Below the pieces are notes generated by a model. The model saw only the letters and a program-made list of their open reading frames with translations, searched no databases and was not told the DNA's origin. A DNA stretch of 64,000 nucleotides, from positions 5,843,001-5,907,000 of the forward strand of contig NZ_CP042910.1 of assembly GCF_008298035.1 (NCBI RefSeq). Reading direction: 5' to 3'. The DNA is from Gimesia maris. Its GTDB lineage: Bacteria; Planctomycetota; Planctomycetia; Planctomycetales; Planctomycetaceae. Shown here in pieces: positions 1 to 8,311 of this stretch. The first letter of the stretch is position 1. Every line of letters begins with the position of its first letter. The position numbers and the translations under genes are program-made.

Positions 1-336
1 TCGCTTATCCTCCGATACATAGGATGACTACATATTACATATATAGCCGCTCTAGGTATTAACTGTCAAGAAGTTTTTGGAAAAGAATTCACCAGGGGGT
101 GAGCCCGAATGTAATTCGGGCCGAGCGCAGCGAGCAGGAGGTCCCAGCTTACGAGATTAATTCACAACAGAGAAACCCAATTGTTTGACTAAATGAGTTT
201 GAGGCACACGCACTCTCCACATAGTCTGCACCGCGACCTCCTGTTGCCATCGAAAGCGGGCACCAATTGAACCTCACCAGGCATGCGGACACATGACCCG
301 CAACCTGCGCCAATTGAAGTAAGCTCAATCAAACTG
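1..336. other. Intergenic left edge with a hairpin element
   Basis: No convincing gene is present. The stretch holds a perfect 8-bp inverted repeat (GCCCGAAT at 103-110 and ATTCGGGC at 114-121, 3-nt loop), followed by a GC-rich tail with the mirror-like string GAGCGCAGCGAG and then AGGAGGTCCCAGC. It resembles a REP-like dispersed element rather than a terminator, because no T-run follows on either strand. The 3' end of the M20 peptidase gene begins at 337. Confidence 0.45.
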
Positions 337-1524
337 TTACACACCCCGGGCGGCGTTGGCGCAGAACTGGTAGTAGACTTCTTCCGATTTCAGCAGTTGA
401 TCAATTTCCAGCCACTCATCGATCGTATGCGCCTGGGCAATCGAACCGGGGCCGAAGACCATTGAGGGGACGCCCCCCTGATTCACGCGGGCGGCATGCG
501 TACCATAAGGCACACCTACTTTTTTGTGACCGGGTTCCAGCTTGTCAATCACGGACAACAGTCGGTCGCTCCACTCTCCATTATTGTGATCGGACAGGGA
601 AACGCCGGTAATCCACGGCGGCAGCATCTCGAATTCGAATGGCAGAGCCTGTTCCAAGTATTCTTCGACCTGATTCATCACTTCGATCCCGTCTTCGCCG
701 GGAATCACGCGGCGGTCAATTTCAATGGTACACCAGTCAGGCACGATGTTGACACTTTCGCCCCCTTCGATCACACCCACACTCAAGGTCGGCGGTCCGC
801 ACAGCGGATGCGCCTCCCAGCTTGAAAGTTCGTCGGCGTATGTCTGCAGTGCCTTGATGACATCCGCCATCTTGTAAATGGCATTCACTCCATCATTGGG
901 CTGAGAACTGTGGCAGGCTTTTCCTGTGGTCTTGATTTTCCAGCGGGTCGCGCCCCGATGAGCCACGACGATATCCAGCATGGTTGGCTCGGCTACTAAT
1001 CCCAGATCAGGAGGCTCAGTCAGAATCTTGCTCAGGCCACTCGGGTTTTCCCAGAGTTGCACCAGGTGATTGATGCCTTTGACGGTCGCTTCTTCATCAC
1101 AGGTGCAGGACAGAATCACATTCGCGGCATCGGGGGGATTGTCTTTGACCAGGCGGGTAAATGCCATCAGCATCGCCGCCATACTGCCTTTCACATCGCA
1201 GGCGCCGCGGCCGTATATCTTCCCATCCTTTTCTGTACCTTCAAAAGGGGGAACAATCATGCCTTCTACGGGAACCGTATCCTGGTGCACATCCATGAGG
1301 ATCGTGGGCACTCCGGGTTTAGGTGTCGTACGTGCTATGACATTATTTCTTCCGGGAACCACTTCGATTGATTCATATTCGACCCCCAGTTCTGCAAAAT
1401 AGCTACACAAGAACTGGGTCAGTCTGCCTTCGAAATAGATCTCACCGGTCACAGCGCGGCCCATCGGGTTCACGCTGGGAATGGCAATCAGTTGTTTTAA
1501 CAGCCTCACGACATCCATCGACAT
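337..1524 (-). CDS. M20 family metallopeptidase (ArgE/DapE-like)
   Basis: A 395-residue zinc-dependent amidohydrolase of the M20 family, which includes acetylornithine deacetylase, succinyl-diaminopimelate desuccinylase and carboxypeptidase G2. Visible metal and catalytic residues are H80 and D82 (MDVHQDTVP), D110 (GRGACDVKGSMAA), the E144/E145 pair (CDEEATVKG), E179 (VAEPT) and a C-terminal H366 (AQAHTIDEW). Both the catalytic and the lid domain are therefore intact. There is no signal peptide, so it should be cytoplasmic. I chose the ATG at 1524 because GAGAGG lies just upstream; an in-frame TTG at 1539 lacks a site. The neighbours do not reveal the substrate: the gene stands alone and is divergent from the SMP-30 gene, and arg or dap genes are absent. 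The family call is firm, the substrate open. Confidence 0.9.
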   Translation of the reverse strand: MSMDVVRLLKQLIAIPSVNPMGRAVTGEIYFEGRLTQFLCSYFAELGVEYESIEVVPGRNNVIARTTPKPGVPTILMDVHQDTVPVEGMIVPPFEGTEKDGKIYGRGACDVKGSMAAMLMAFTRLVKDNPPDAANVILSCTCDEEATVKGINHLVQLWENPSGLSKILTEPPDLGLVAEPTMLDIVVAHRGATRWKIKTTGKACHSSQPNDGVNAIYKMADVIKALQTYADELSSWEAHPLCGPPTLSVGVIEGGESVNIVPDWCTIEIDRRVIPGEDGIEVMNQVEEYLEQALPFEFEMLPPWITGVSLSDHNNGEWSDRLLSVIDKLEPGHKKVGVPYGTHAARVNQGGVPSMVFGPGSIAQAHTIDEWLEIDQLLKSEEVYYQFCANAARGV

Positions 1525-1731
1525 TTCACCTCTCATCAAGCTCCCTATCCACGCCTAAAAGCACTTTATCACGCAGCATTTCTCTCTGCCAAGTGTCCCT
1601 CATGGACGGATCGATTTCCACTGATACGGCAATCCGATTCGTCAGATGGTTGAATTTTGTGTTGCTGACAGGCTCTAATAGGAATAAACACTGTTCCCTT
1701 TTTGCTGAACTCATACTCCAAGGAGTCCCCG

Positions 1732-2676
1732 ATGAAAAACATACTGAACTGGACTGCAGTGGCTCTGATGCTTTCCCTGTCTGCTGCGATGACACAGGCG
1801 GAAGATCAGGCCGAAATCCCCGGCGTAGGCCCCGTCAGCAAGCCCGTTAAACTGTTTACTGATTTCAAATTTACGGAAGGTCCCGCGTTTGACCTGCAGG
1901 GAAACCTCTATTTTACGGATATCCCCGATAATAAAATCTACCAGGTCGACACAAAGGGTAAACTGTCCACCTTCCTGGAGCCCTCCAATCACTGTAATGG
2001 CCTGATGCTCGACGGAGCGAACAAGCTGCTGGCTTGTGAAATGGACGGACGACTGGTCAGTATCAACCTGAAAGACAAAAAAGTCACACCGCTGGCACCA
2101 CAATACAAGGGACAACGATTCAACGCCCCCAACGATCTGGTCATCGATCAGACGGGAGGCATCTACTTCACAGATCCTCATTTCCGGGCCCCTGAACCAC
2201 TGCCACAGGGTAAAGTTGCCGTCTATTACCGCGCCGCGGATGGCGAAGTGACTCGCCTGGTGGACGATCTGGCAGCCCCGAATGGCGTGATTCTTTCTCC
2301 CGACGAAAAGACACTGTACGTGATTCCGAGTATGTCGAAAGAAATGTGGGCCTATCCTGTAACCTCTCCTGGTAAAATCGGCAAAGGCCGTGTTTTCTGC
2401 AGCCTGAAGCAGGAACCTGGGACACCCGAACCGGGCAGAGGCGGCGATGGTCTGACGATCGATACCAAGGGAAATCTCTATATTACCTCGGGGTTGGGAC
2501 TGCAGGTCTTCTCTCCTGAAGGGAAACTGCTGGGCATTATAGAAGTCCCTGAAAAACCGGCCAATGTGACATTTGGCGGAAAAGATAATGCGAGTCTGTT
2601 CATTACCGCACGCACTTCGCTGTATCGCGTGGACACCAAAGCCAAAGGGCACCGTTTCCCTGGTAAATCCTCATGA
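1732..2676 (+). CDS. Secreted SMP-30/gluconolactonase-like protein
   Basis: A 314-residue six-bladed beta-propeller of the SMP-30/gluconolactonase/LRE family, whose members hydrolyse sugar lactones with one divalent metal. A signal peptide of about 23 residues (cleavage near MTQA/ED) directs it to the periplasm. Family marks are TEGPAF with the metal-binding E49, the HCNGL segment and FNAPNDLVID, where N and D usually complete the metal site. Repeated GNLYFTD/GGIYFTD blade strands run through the protein. The start at 1732 is preceded by AAGGAG. A strong hairpin terminator follows at 2742, making this a single-gene unit. Planctomycetes carry many secreted paralogues, so lactonase activity is inference. 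Confidence 0.88.
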   Translation: MKNILNWTAVALMLSLSAAMTQAEDQAEIPGVGPVSKPVKLFTDFKFTEGPAFDLQGNLYFTDIPDNKIYQVDTKGKLSTFLEPSNHCNGLMLDGANKLLACEMDGRLVSINLKDKKVTPLAPQYKGQRFNAPNDLVIDQTGGIYFTDPHFRAPEPLPQGKVAVYYRAADGEVTRLVDDLAAPNGVILSPDEKTLYVIPSMSKEMWAYPVTSPGKIGKGRVFCSLKQEPGTPEPGRGGDGLTIDTKGNLYITSGLGLQVFSPEGKLLGIIEVPEKPANVTFGGKDNASLFITARTSLYRVDTKAKGHRFPGKSS

Positions 2677-2741
2677 TGCCGGCAATACAACTGATGCGAC
2701 TTGTTCCATCTGGTTCGATAATGAGTGAACCGGGATAAACT

Positions 2742-2788
2742 AAACGCTGGTCTGGCTGAAAAGCCGATAAAAAGACCAGCGTTTTTTT
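2742..2788 (+). terminator. Rho-independent terminator after the SMP-30 gene
   Basis: A 12-bp perfect stem (AAACGCTGGTCT at 2742-2753 pairing with AGACCAGCGTTT at 2773-2784) is followed by a T-run (TTTTTTTG). It separates the SMP-30 gene from the lipoyl operon. Confidence 0.88.
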
Positions 2789-3001
2789 GTGGAAACAGGC
2801 TAATCCACAGGATGTGGTCTGTTTCGCTCGATTCCGTTCAAAAATTTTTCCTGATTATCATCTTCCCTGTACGCGGGAATTGTGCTGGCTTTCTTAAGAA
2901 GTCATAATCAAAACTGCTGTTCGCAAATTGAAGAAAATCATCTGAAATAAGTCTGAAAACATACGTTTTTTCCCCGTGACTCGGTTGGAGTATAGTGTCC
3001 G

Positions 3002-4189
3002 ATGTCTGTTGAAATTAAAGTCCCCTCGGTGGGGGAATCCATCTCCGAAGTCCAAATCGGAGCCTGGCACGCTGCAGAAGGTAAATGGGTCGCTCAGGAC
3101 AGTGAAATTGTCGAGCTCGAAACCGATAAAGCCACCTTCGATGTTCCCGCCCCGATGGATGGGATCATTATCGAAATACTGAAAAAAACCGGGGAGATGG
3201 CAGCCGTTGGTGAAGTCATCGGTTATCTGGAAGAAGCGGAACGCCCCGCAGGAGTTGAAGAGCCTGCCCCGGAAAAGAGTCCGGCCAAAGCAGAAGCGGC
3301 GCCTGCTCCCGCTGCCAGTCAATCCGCGTCCACCGGATCCGGCGAACGCGTCATGCCGGCAGCCGCTCGTGTGATGGCAGAAAAAGGATTGAGCCCGGCG
3401 GATGTCAAAGGGACAGGTCCGGGAGGACGCATCCTGAAAGAGGACGCCCTCAACTATCAGGCGTCCAGCGGTTCAGACAACGGTGCCTATCGCGAAGAAG
3501 AAATTGTTCCCATGAGTCCCATCCGCAAAAAAATTGCGGAACGACTTGTCGAAGCCCAGTCCAACGCAGCCCTGCTGACAACGTTCAACGAAGTGGACAT
3601 GTCGGCCGTGATGGAACTGCGGACCAAATACAAAGACATGTTTCTCAAGAAGTTTGATGTCAAACTGGGTTTCATGTCATTTTTCGTCAAAGCCGTCGTG
3701 GATGGCTTGAACCAGTATCCACAAATCAATGCCGAAATTCGCGGCACCGATCTGGTCTTCCGCAACTACTATGACATCGGGATTGCTGTCGGCGGCGGAA
3801 AAGGCCTGGTCGTTCCCATTCTGCGAAATGCAGAGCGACTCAGTTTTGCGGACATCGAACTCAAAATCAACGACTTCGGCCAACGTGCCAAAGCGAATAA
3901 AATCAGCCTCGAAGAACTTCAGGGGGGCACCTTCACGATCACCAATGGTGGCGTGTACGGATCATTGCTTTCCACTCCGATTGTGAACCCGCCTCAAAGT
4001 GGCGTGCTCGGCATGCATGGAATTCAGGAACGTCCTGTCGCCATTAATGGCCAGGTCGTGATTCGTCCCATGATGTATATCGCTTTGACGTACGATCACC
4101 GTGTCGTAGACGGCAGAGAAGCTGTGGTCTTCCTCAAACGAGTCAAAGAAGTCCTGGAAGAACCATCACGCATGCTGATGGAAGTCTGA
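3002..4189 (+). CDS. sucB: Dihydrolipoamide succinyltransferase, E2 of 2-oxoglutarate dehydrogenase
   Basis: A 395-residue E2 core subunit of a 2-oxoacid dehydrogenase complex, transferring the acyl group from its lipoyl arm to CoA. Domains in order: an N-terminal lipoyl domain (1-78) with the lipoylated K43 in [10 protein letters not shown]; an Ala/Pro/Glu-rich linker (about 80-115); a peripheral E3-binding domain (about 118-152, [19 protein letters not shown]); and a CoA acyltransferase domain (about 170-395) with the catalytic H366 and D370 in HRVVDG. A single lipoyl domain and the opening VPSVGESI favour the succinyltransferase over the pyruvate-type E2. Lipoamide dehydrogenase and lipoate ligase follow on the same strand. 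E1 (sucA) is not next to it. A GGTTGGAG purine-rich site precedes the ATG. Confidence 0.93.
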   Translation: MSVEIKVPSVGESISEVQIGAWHAAEGKWVAQDSEIVELETDKATFDVPAPMDGIIIEILKKTGEMAAVGEVIGYLEEAERPAGVEEPAPEKSPAKAEAAPAPAASQSASTGSGERVMPAAARVMAEKGLSPADVKGTGPGGRILKEDALNYQASSGSDNGAYREEEIVPMSPIRKKIAERLVEAQSNAALLTTFNEVDMSAVMELRTKYKDMFLKKFDVKLGFMSFFVKAVVDGLNQYPQINAEIRGTDLVFRNYYDIGIAVGGGKGLVVPILRNAERLSFADIELKINDFGQRAKANKISLEELQGGTFTITNGGVYGSLLSTPIVNPPQSGVLGMHGIQERPVAINGQVVIRPMMYIALTYDHRVVDGREAVVFLKRVKEVLEEPSRMLMEV

Positions 4190-4251
4190 GAATCAAACGC
4201 ACATCTTAAGAGGTTTGGAAAGGTTTCCTGCCACTGCAGGAAAATGAGAAA

Positions 4252-5634
4252 ATGAACCACGATCTGGTTATTATCGGTGCTGGTCCCGGTGGTTATATTG
4301 CAGCAATCCGTGCTGCTCAACTGGGCTTGAATGTCGCCTGTATCGAAAAAGAACGCATGCTCGGTGGCACCTGTCTGCGAGTCGGCTGCATCCCCAGTAA
4401 AGCGCTGCTCGAATCGAGTGAGCTGTATAAAGAAGCAGAACACACTTTCAAAGATCGCGGCATCAACGTCGGCTCGCTGTCGCTCGACCTCGAAAAGATG
4501 TTGAGTCAGAAAAACCGAACCGTCAAAACCATGGGCGGCGGCATCGACTCGCTGTTCAAGAAAAACAAAATCACCCGCTATTCCGGTCACGCCACGATCA
4601 CCGCTCCCGGAAAAGTCTCTGTGAATAATGGTGACGAAACAACCGAGCTGGAAGCCAAATACATTCTGATTGCCACCGGCAGTGAACCTTCCACCTTGCC
4701 AGGAATCGAACTCGACGGCGATCGTGTCGGTACAAGTACAGAAGCGCTTTCCTACGAACAGGTTCCCAAACATCTCGTCGTGATTGGCGGCGGTGTAATC
4801 GGCCTGGAACTCGGGGCCGTCTGGAGCCGCCTGGGAGCGAAAGTCACCGTGCTGGAATACCTGGATCGCATCCTGCCTACCACGGACCTGGAAATCGCCA
4901 AAGAGGCACAGAAGATCTTCGAAAAACAGGGGATTGAATTCCAGCTGGGCTGCCGGGTGACCGGAGTGAAAGCCAACAAAAAGACCTGTGATGTTGAAAT
5001 TGCCGACGCCAAGTCTATCCGTTGCGACCGGGTTCTCGTCGCAGTGGGGCGACGTCCCAATACGGACAACCTGGGTCTGGAAGAAATCGGGATCGCCTTG
5101 GATAAACGAGGGTTTATCCCGGTCGACGCCCATTACGAAACCGCCGTCAAAGGCATCTTCGCCATAGGCGATGTTATCGGCGGCGCCATGCTGGCACATA
5201 AAGCGGAAGACGAAGGAGTCGCATTTTCCGAACGCCTGGTGACAGGTTATGGACACGTTAATTACGATGCGATTCCCAGTGTTGCCTATACCAATCCGGA
5301 AATCGCCGCCGTCGGAAAAACAGAAGAACAACTGAAAGAGGAAGGCATCGAGTACCGTAAAGGGGTCTTTCCCTTTATCGCCAACGGACGCGCCCGTGCG
5401 ATGGGGCAGACAGAAGGCAAAGTCAAGATGCTGGCGGACAAGCAGACAGATCGTGTGTTAGGTGTTCACATCCTCGGACCGCGCGCGGGAGACCTGATCG
5501 CCGAATGTGCCGTCGCCATGGAATTTGGTGCCAGCAGCGAAGATATCGCCCGCTGCTGCCATGCCCATCCGACGCTGGCAGAAGCGGTTAAAGAAGCAGC
5601 ACTGGCGGTCGATAAACGGGCCCTCAACTTCTGA
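4252..5634 (+). CDS. lpdA: Dihydrolipoyl dehydrogenase (E3)
   Basis: A 460-residue flavoprotein that reoxidises dihydrolipoamide of E2 with NAD+. It shows the FAD dinucleotide fold GAGPGG (9-14), the redox disulfide C41-C46 in GGTCLRVGCIPSK, the NAD-binding GGGVIGLELG (near residue 177), a second FAD motif in AIGDV, and the C-terminal catalytic HAHPTLAE (H439 with the glutamate five residues later). Length and motifs are standard. It starts 62 bp after the E2 gene and its stop codon lies 1 nt before the lipoate ligase ATG, so the three genes are almost certainly one operon. It may also serve pyruvate dehydrogenase or the glycine cleavage system encoded elsewhere. Confidence 0.96.
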   Translation: MNHDLVIIGAGPGGYIAAIRAAQLGLNVACIEKERMLGGTCLRVGCIPSKALLESSELYKEAEHTFKDRGINVGSLSLDLEKMLSQKNRTVKTMGGGIDSLFKKNKITRYSGHATITAPGKVSVNNGDETTELEAKYILIATGSEPSTLPGIELDGDRVGTSTEALSYEQVPKHLVVIGGGVIGLELGAVWSRLGAKVTVLEYLDRILPTTDLEIAKEAQKIFEKQGIEFQLGCRVTGVKANKKTCDVEIADAKSIRCDRVLVAVGRRPNTDNLGLEEIGIALDKRGFIPVDAHYETAVKGIFAIGDVIGGAMLAHKAEDEGVAFSERLVTGYGHVNYDAIPSVAYTNPEIAAVGKTEEQLKEEGIEYRKGVFPFIANGRARAMGQTEGKVKMLADKQTDRVLGVHILGPRAGDLIAECAVAMEFGASSEDIARCCHAHPTLAEAVKEAALAVDKRALNF

Positions 5635-5635
5635 G

Positions 5636-6373
5636 ATGTCTGATATTCGCTGTCATTTTTCCGACACGACACTCTCGACTCCTGCTGAAAATCTGGCACT
5701 CGACGAGAGCCTGTTGTATCAGATTAATCAGCAGGACTCTCTGGGCTGCCTGAGAATCTGGGAAGTGGATCAATACGCGGTTGTTCTGGGCAGTTCGAAC
5801 CAGGTTGCTGAAAATGTGAACCAGGCGGCCTGCCTGCAGGATCAGATTCCCGTACTCCGTCGTTGTACTGGTGGCGGAACCGTATTGCTGGGCCCGGGCT
5901 GTTTTATCTATTCGTTGTTTCTGCGCATCACTGCCGAGCAGCACCTGGCAGGCATCGAAGCGACCACGCGGGAAATATTGAGACGTATCTCCGGGACTCT
6001 CAATCAACTCAAACCGGAACGGTCTGTTGAAGTGCGTGGCATCAGCGATCTGACCGTTGAGGGACACAAATTTTCCGGGAACTCTCAACGGTGGTTAACC
6101 ACCACGCTCCTGCATCATGGTACGATTCTCTACGACTTCGACCTGGAACGCATTCCCCGGTATCTGACCAGTCCCGAACGGGAGCCTGACTATCGATCCC
6201 ATCGTGACCATCTGGAGTTTGTCACCAATTATGAGATCAATCCTACTCAACTCAGAGACGCGCTGATCGAAACCTGGCAGGCATCAGAGCCTGAACCCGT
6301 ACTGCCCTGCGAACGTGTGCAGCAGTTGGTACAGGAAAAATATGCGACGGAGAACTGGAATCTCCGCCGCTGA
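5636..6373 (+). CDS. lplA: Lipoate-protein ligase / lipoyltransferase family (LplA-like)
   Basis: A 245-residue member of the BPL/LPL superfamily that attaches lipoate (or octanoate) to lipoyl-domain lysines. Visible are the ligand-binding RRCTGGG loop (75-81), the conserved lysine K145 in VEGHKFSGNSQ, and LHHGTILYDFDL typical of LplA proteins. It is shorter than E. coli LplA (about 338 residues) and has only a short C-terminal extension, so it may be a transferase or a ligase that needs a separate accessory domain. The motifs cannot decide between LplA and an octanoyltransferase such as LipM. The ATG is 1 nt after the lpdA stop, indicating translational coupling. The adjacent E2 lipoyl domain is the obvious target. 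Confidence 0.85.
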   Translation: MSDIRCHFSDTTLSTPAENLALDESLLYQINQQDSLGCLRIWEVDQYAVVLGSSNQVAENVNQAACLQDQIPVLRRCTGGGTVLLGPGCFIYSLFLRITAEQHLAGIEATTREILRRISGTLNQLKPERSVEVRGISDLTVEGHKFSGNSQRWLTTTLLHHGTILYDFDLERIPRYLTSPEREPDYRSHRDHLEFVTNYEINPTQLRDALIETWQASEPEPVLPCERVQQLVQEKYATENWNLRR

Positions 6374-6374
6374 A

Positions 6375-7823
6375 TCAGGACAATGCTTCCTGAATGGGTT
6401 GTTCGTGCTCTTCGACCTCAACAGTCGAAAAATGATCTTCAATGACCCTCATTTTTTTCCAGTGCCCTGCCTGGAAGCGAATCAGATACCCGAATCCCAA
6501 CACGCCGATATACGCCGTACAGGCAGTCCAGCTGCCAAAGATTTTTTCATCCGCATACTTCCAGATCAGAAATGTCGGTATGACCATGATGGCCCAGCCT
6601 GTAATCAGTGAATAGATCATGCAGAACCGGGTATCGCCGGCTCCGCGAATCGCCGATCCGAAGATCACTGCCAATGCGTCAAAAAATGAAAATAATGCAG
6701 CAAATCGCAGCAGGATGACGGTCATCTGTTTCACCTGCTGAAACTCTTCCGTCATGACTTCCGGTTGATAGGGACTGAGTAACAGTTCGGGTAATCCCAC
6801 ATAAATCACTGCAAAAACAGCCATATATAAAGCCGAGACGATAAAGGCTTTCCAGGTTGTTTTGACTGCCAGTTGAGGCCGTCCCTCTCCAATGCGTTTA
6901 CCGACCAGCGTCATCACCGCCGTGCCGACTCCCATCATGGGCACAAAAGCCAGTGAGTTCAGATTAAAGGCAATCGTCGTGGCAGCCAGTTCAATTTTTC
7001 CGATGCGTCCGACCAGGACCACAAACAGGGTGAAGCCGACTATGTCAACGAAATACAGCATTCCATTGGGAAACCCATAACGGATCAATCGCATGAGCAG
7101 ACTTTGATTCCAGTGGTAGTGATTGAGTAAGCCATACTCGCGGGCTTCATGCCGGGCAAAGATGATCGCAGCATAAAAACCCATTGTCGCTACATTGGCC
7201 AGTACCGTTGCAATCGCGGCTCCTTTGATCCCCATAGCAGGAATTGGTCCTGCCCCAAAGATCAGCAGGTAATCCAGAATCATATTGACGATTACCCCCG
7301 CCAGATTTACCCACATCACGACCATGGTCTTGCTGCGACCGGTATAGAAGCACGAGAGTACTGTCGAGATTAATGAGGGACCTGAGCCCAGACAGAGAAT
7401 CGAAAAATAATCTACTTCCAGAACCTGGATTTCATTAGCGTGACCAATCCAGTGAAAAAAAGTACTGGAGAGCGGGATGCCCAGCAACAGGATACCTCCC
7501 CAGATCAACGCCAGGTAAAATCCCTGCCAGACCGATTCTGAAACGTACTGCTTCTGACCGGCACCTTCGTACTGCGCCACAAACGTATTCACATACGTCG
7601 CCATACCCATCGCAATCGACATTATGGCCCATTGAATCATCCCGGCGGGTAAAGCAGCAGCAACGGCATCTGTTGACCACCAGGACAGGAAGATACGGTC
7701 TACTACGTGCATAATGGAAAGCGAACCGCAACTGAGCACCAGGGGTATTGCCACGTTCGCCAGTTCGCGTAAGCTTCCTGGTCGTACAAGACTATTCTGA
7801 TTTTCAAGGGACGATGAGTCCAT
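6375..7823 (-). CDS. MATE family efflux transporter
   Basis: A 482-residue polytopic protein of the MATE (NorM/DinF) family, which exports cationic compounds in exchange for Na+ or H+. It has the expected twelve hydrophobic segments in two six-helix halves, beginning with IPLVLSCGSLSIMHVVDRIFLSWWS and a second-half signature around PNGMLYFVDIVGFTLFVVLVG. The C-terminus is a short acidic cytoplasmic tail. It converges on the lipoate ligase with only one base between stop codons. The start codon sits one base from a dispersed 35-bp repeat (7825-7859) that forms its whole immediate leader and carries no clear ribosome-binding site, so the true start or its expression may be affected. The substrate is unknown. 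Confidence 0.9.
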   Translation of the reverse strand: MDSSSLENQNSLVRPGSLRELANVAIPLVLSCGSLSIMHVVDRIFLSWWSTDAVAAALPAGMIQWAIMSIAMGMATYVNTFVAQYEGAGQKQYVSESVWQGFYLALIWGGILLLGIPLSSTFFHWIGHANEIQVLEVDYFSILCLGSGPSLISTVLSCFYTGRSKTMVVMWVNLAGVIVNMILDYLLIFGAGPIPAMGIKGAAIATVLANVATMGFYAAIIFARHEAREYGLLNHYHWNQSLLMRLIRYGFPNGMLYFVDIVGFTLFVVLVGRIGKIELAATTIAFNLNSLAFVPMMGVGTAVMTLVGKRIGEGRPQLAVKTTWKAFIVSALYMAVFAVIYVGLPELLLSPYQPEVMTEEFQQVKQMTVILLRFAALFSFFDALAVIFGSAIRGAGDTRFCMIYSLITGWAIMVIPTFLIWKYADEKIFGSWTACTAYIGVLGFGYLIRFQAGHWKKMRVIEDHFSTVEVEEHEQPIQEALS

Positions 7824-8311
7824 CTAGACTGTGTCCAGTTTTACTGTAGCGTCTCCAGGGTCATTTGAACCGAGTATATTAGAATGAGAGACGCTATGGT
7901 TAAATGCGCTGCGCTCAAATAGAATCCGATTCAGGATAATTAGAGCGCAGAATACAATCGCCGGAATTGTAATAGCAGAGAAGGAAAAACGCAGACCGCC
8001 GGCTGGCAGCATATCACAATTTTCACACAAATGCCCCTACCCACGACACGTCAGAACTGCAATTAGTTCGCAATTCTCTCCACAATCCCAGCCCGATTCT
8101 GCTGCTGGAAACTTCTGGCATATTGTCCAGATCTACAGAACTTAAAATCTCGTCTGGACCTGATTTGCAATTCCTAGTTTAATTCACGGATTTCATCGGG
8201 CAGCCCCTGGTCCGGGACTCCTTTCCTGACTGATACCGGCGTCTGACAAAAGCACATAAATTGCTTCTAAGTAAACACTTAAGACAAAACATCCTAAACT
8301 AAAGCACCAGA
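7824..8311. other. Intergenic gap carrying a dispersed repeat
   Basis: This 488-bp gap between divergent genes contains repeat copy A at its left end (7825 to about 7915). The remainder is moderately AT-rich and holds no ORF with coding character. Promoters for the ABC exporter (+) and the MATE gene (-) should lie here, but I could not pick a convincing -35/-10 pair. Confidence 0.6.
7825..7915 (+). repeat. Dispersed repeat, copy A (35-bp perfect core)
   Basis: The core 7825-7859 (beginning TAGACTGTGTCCAG, ending GCGTCTCCAGG) is identical over 35 bp to the reverse complement of 24082-24116. Beyond the core, similarity continues in degenerate form for some 50 bp (for example GAGACGCTATGGTTAAA here against CAGACGCTGTGGTGAAA there), mostly as transitions. 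Copy A abuts the MATE start codon. No transposase lies next to either copy. Confidence 0.85.

Noticed and set aside
4096..5331. Minus-strand frame of 411 codons
   Set aside because: It is antisense to lpdA and the end of sucB, both firmly identified; its translation is low-complexity Phe/Asp-rich.
7824..8030. Short minus-strand frame ending in ATVKLDTV, matched by a + frame ending at 24117
   Set aside because: The shared peptide end is just the translation of the dispersed repeat; neither frame has a ribosome site or other similarity.
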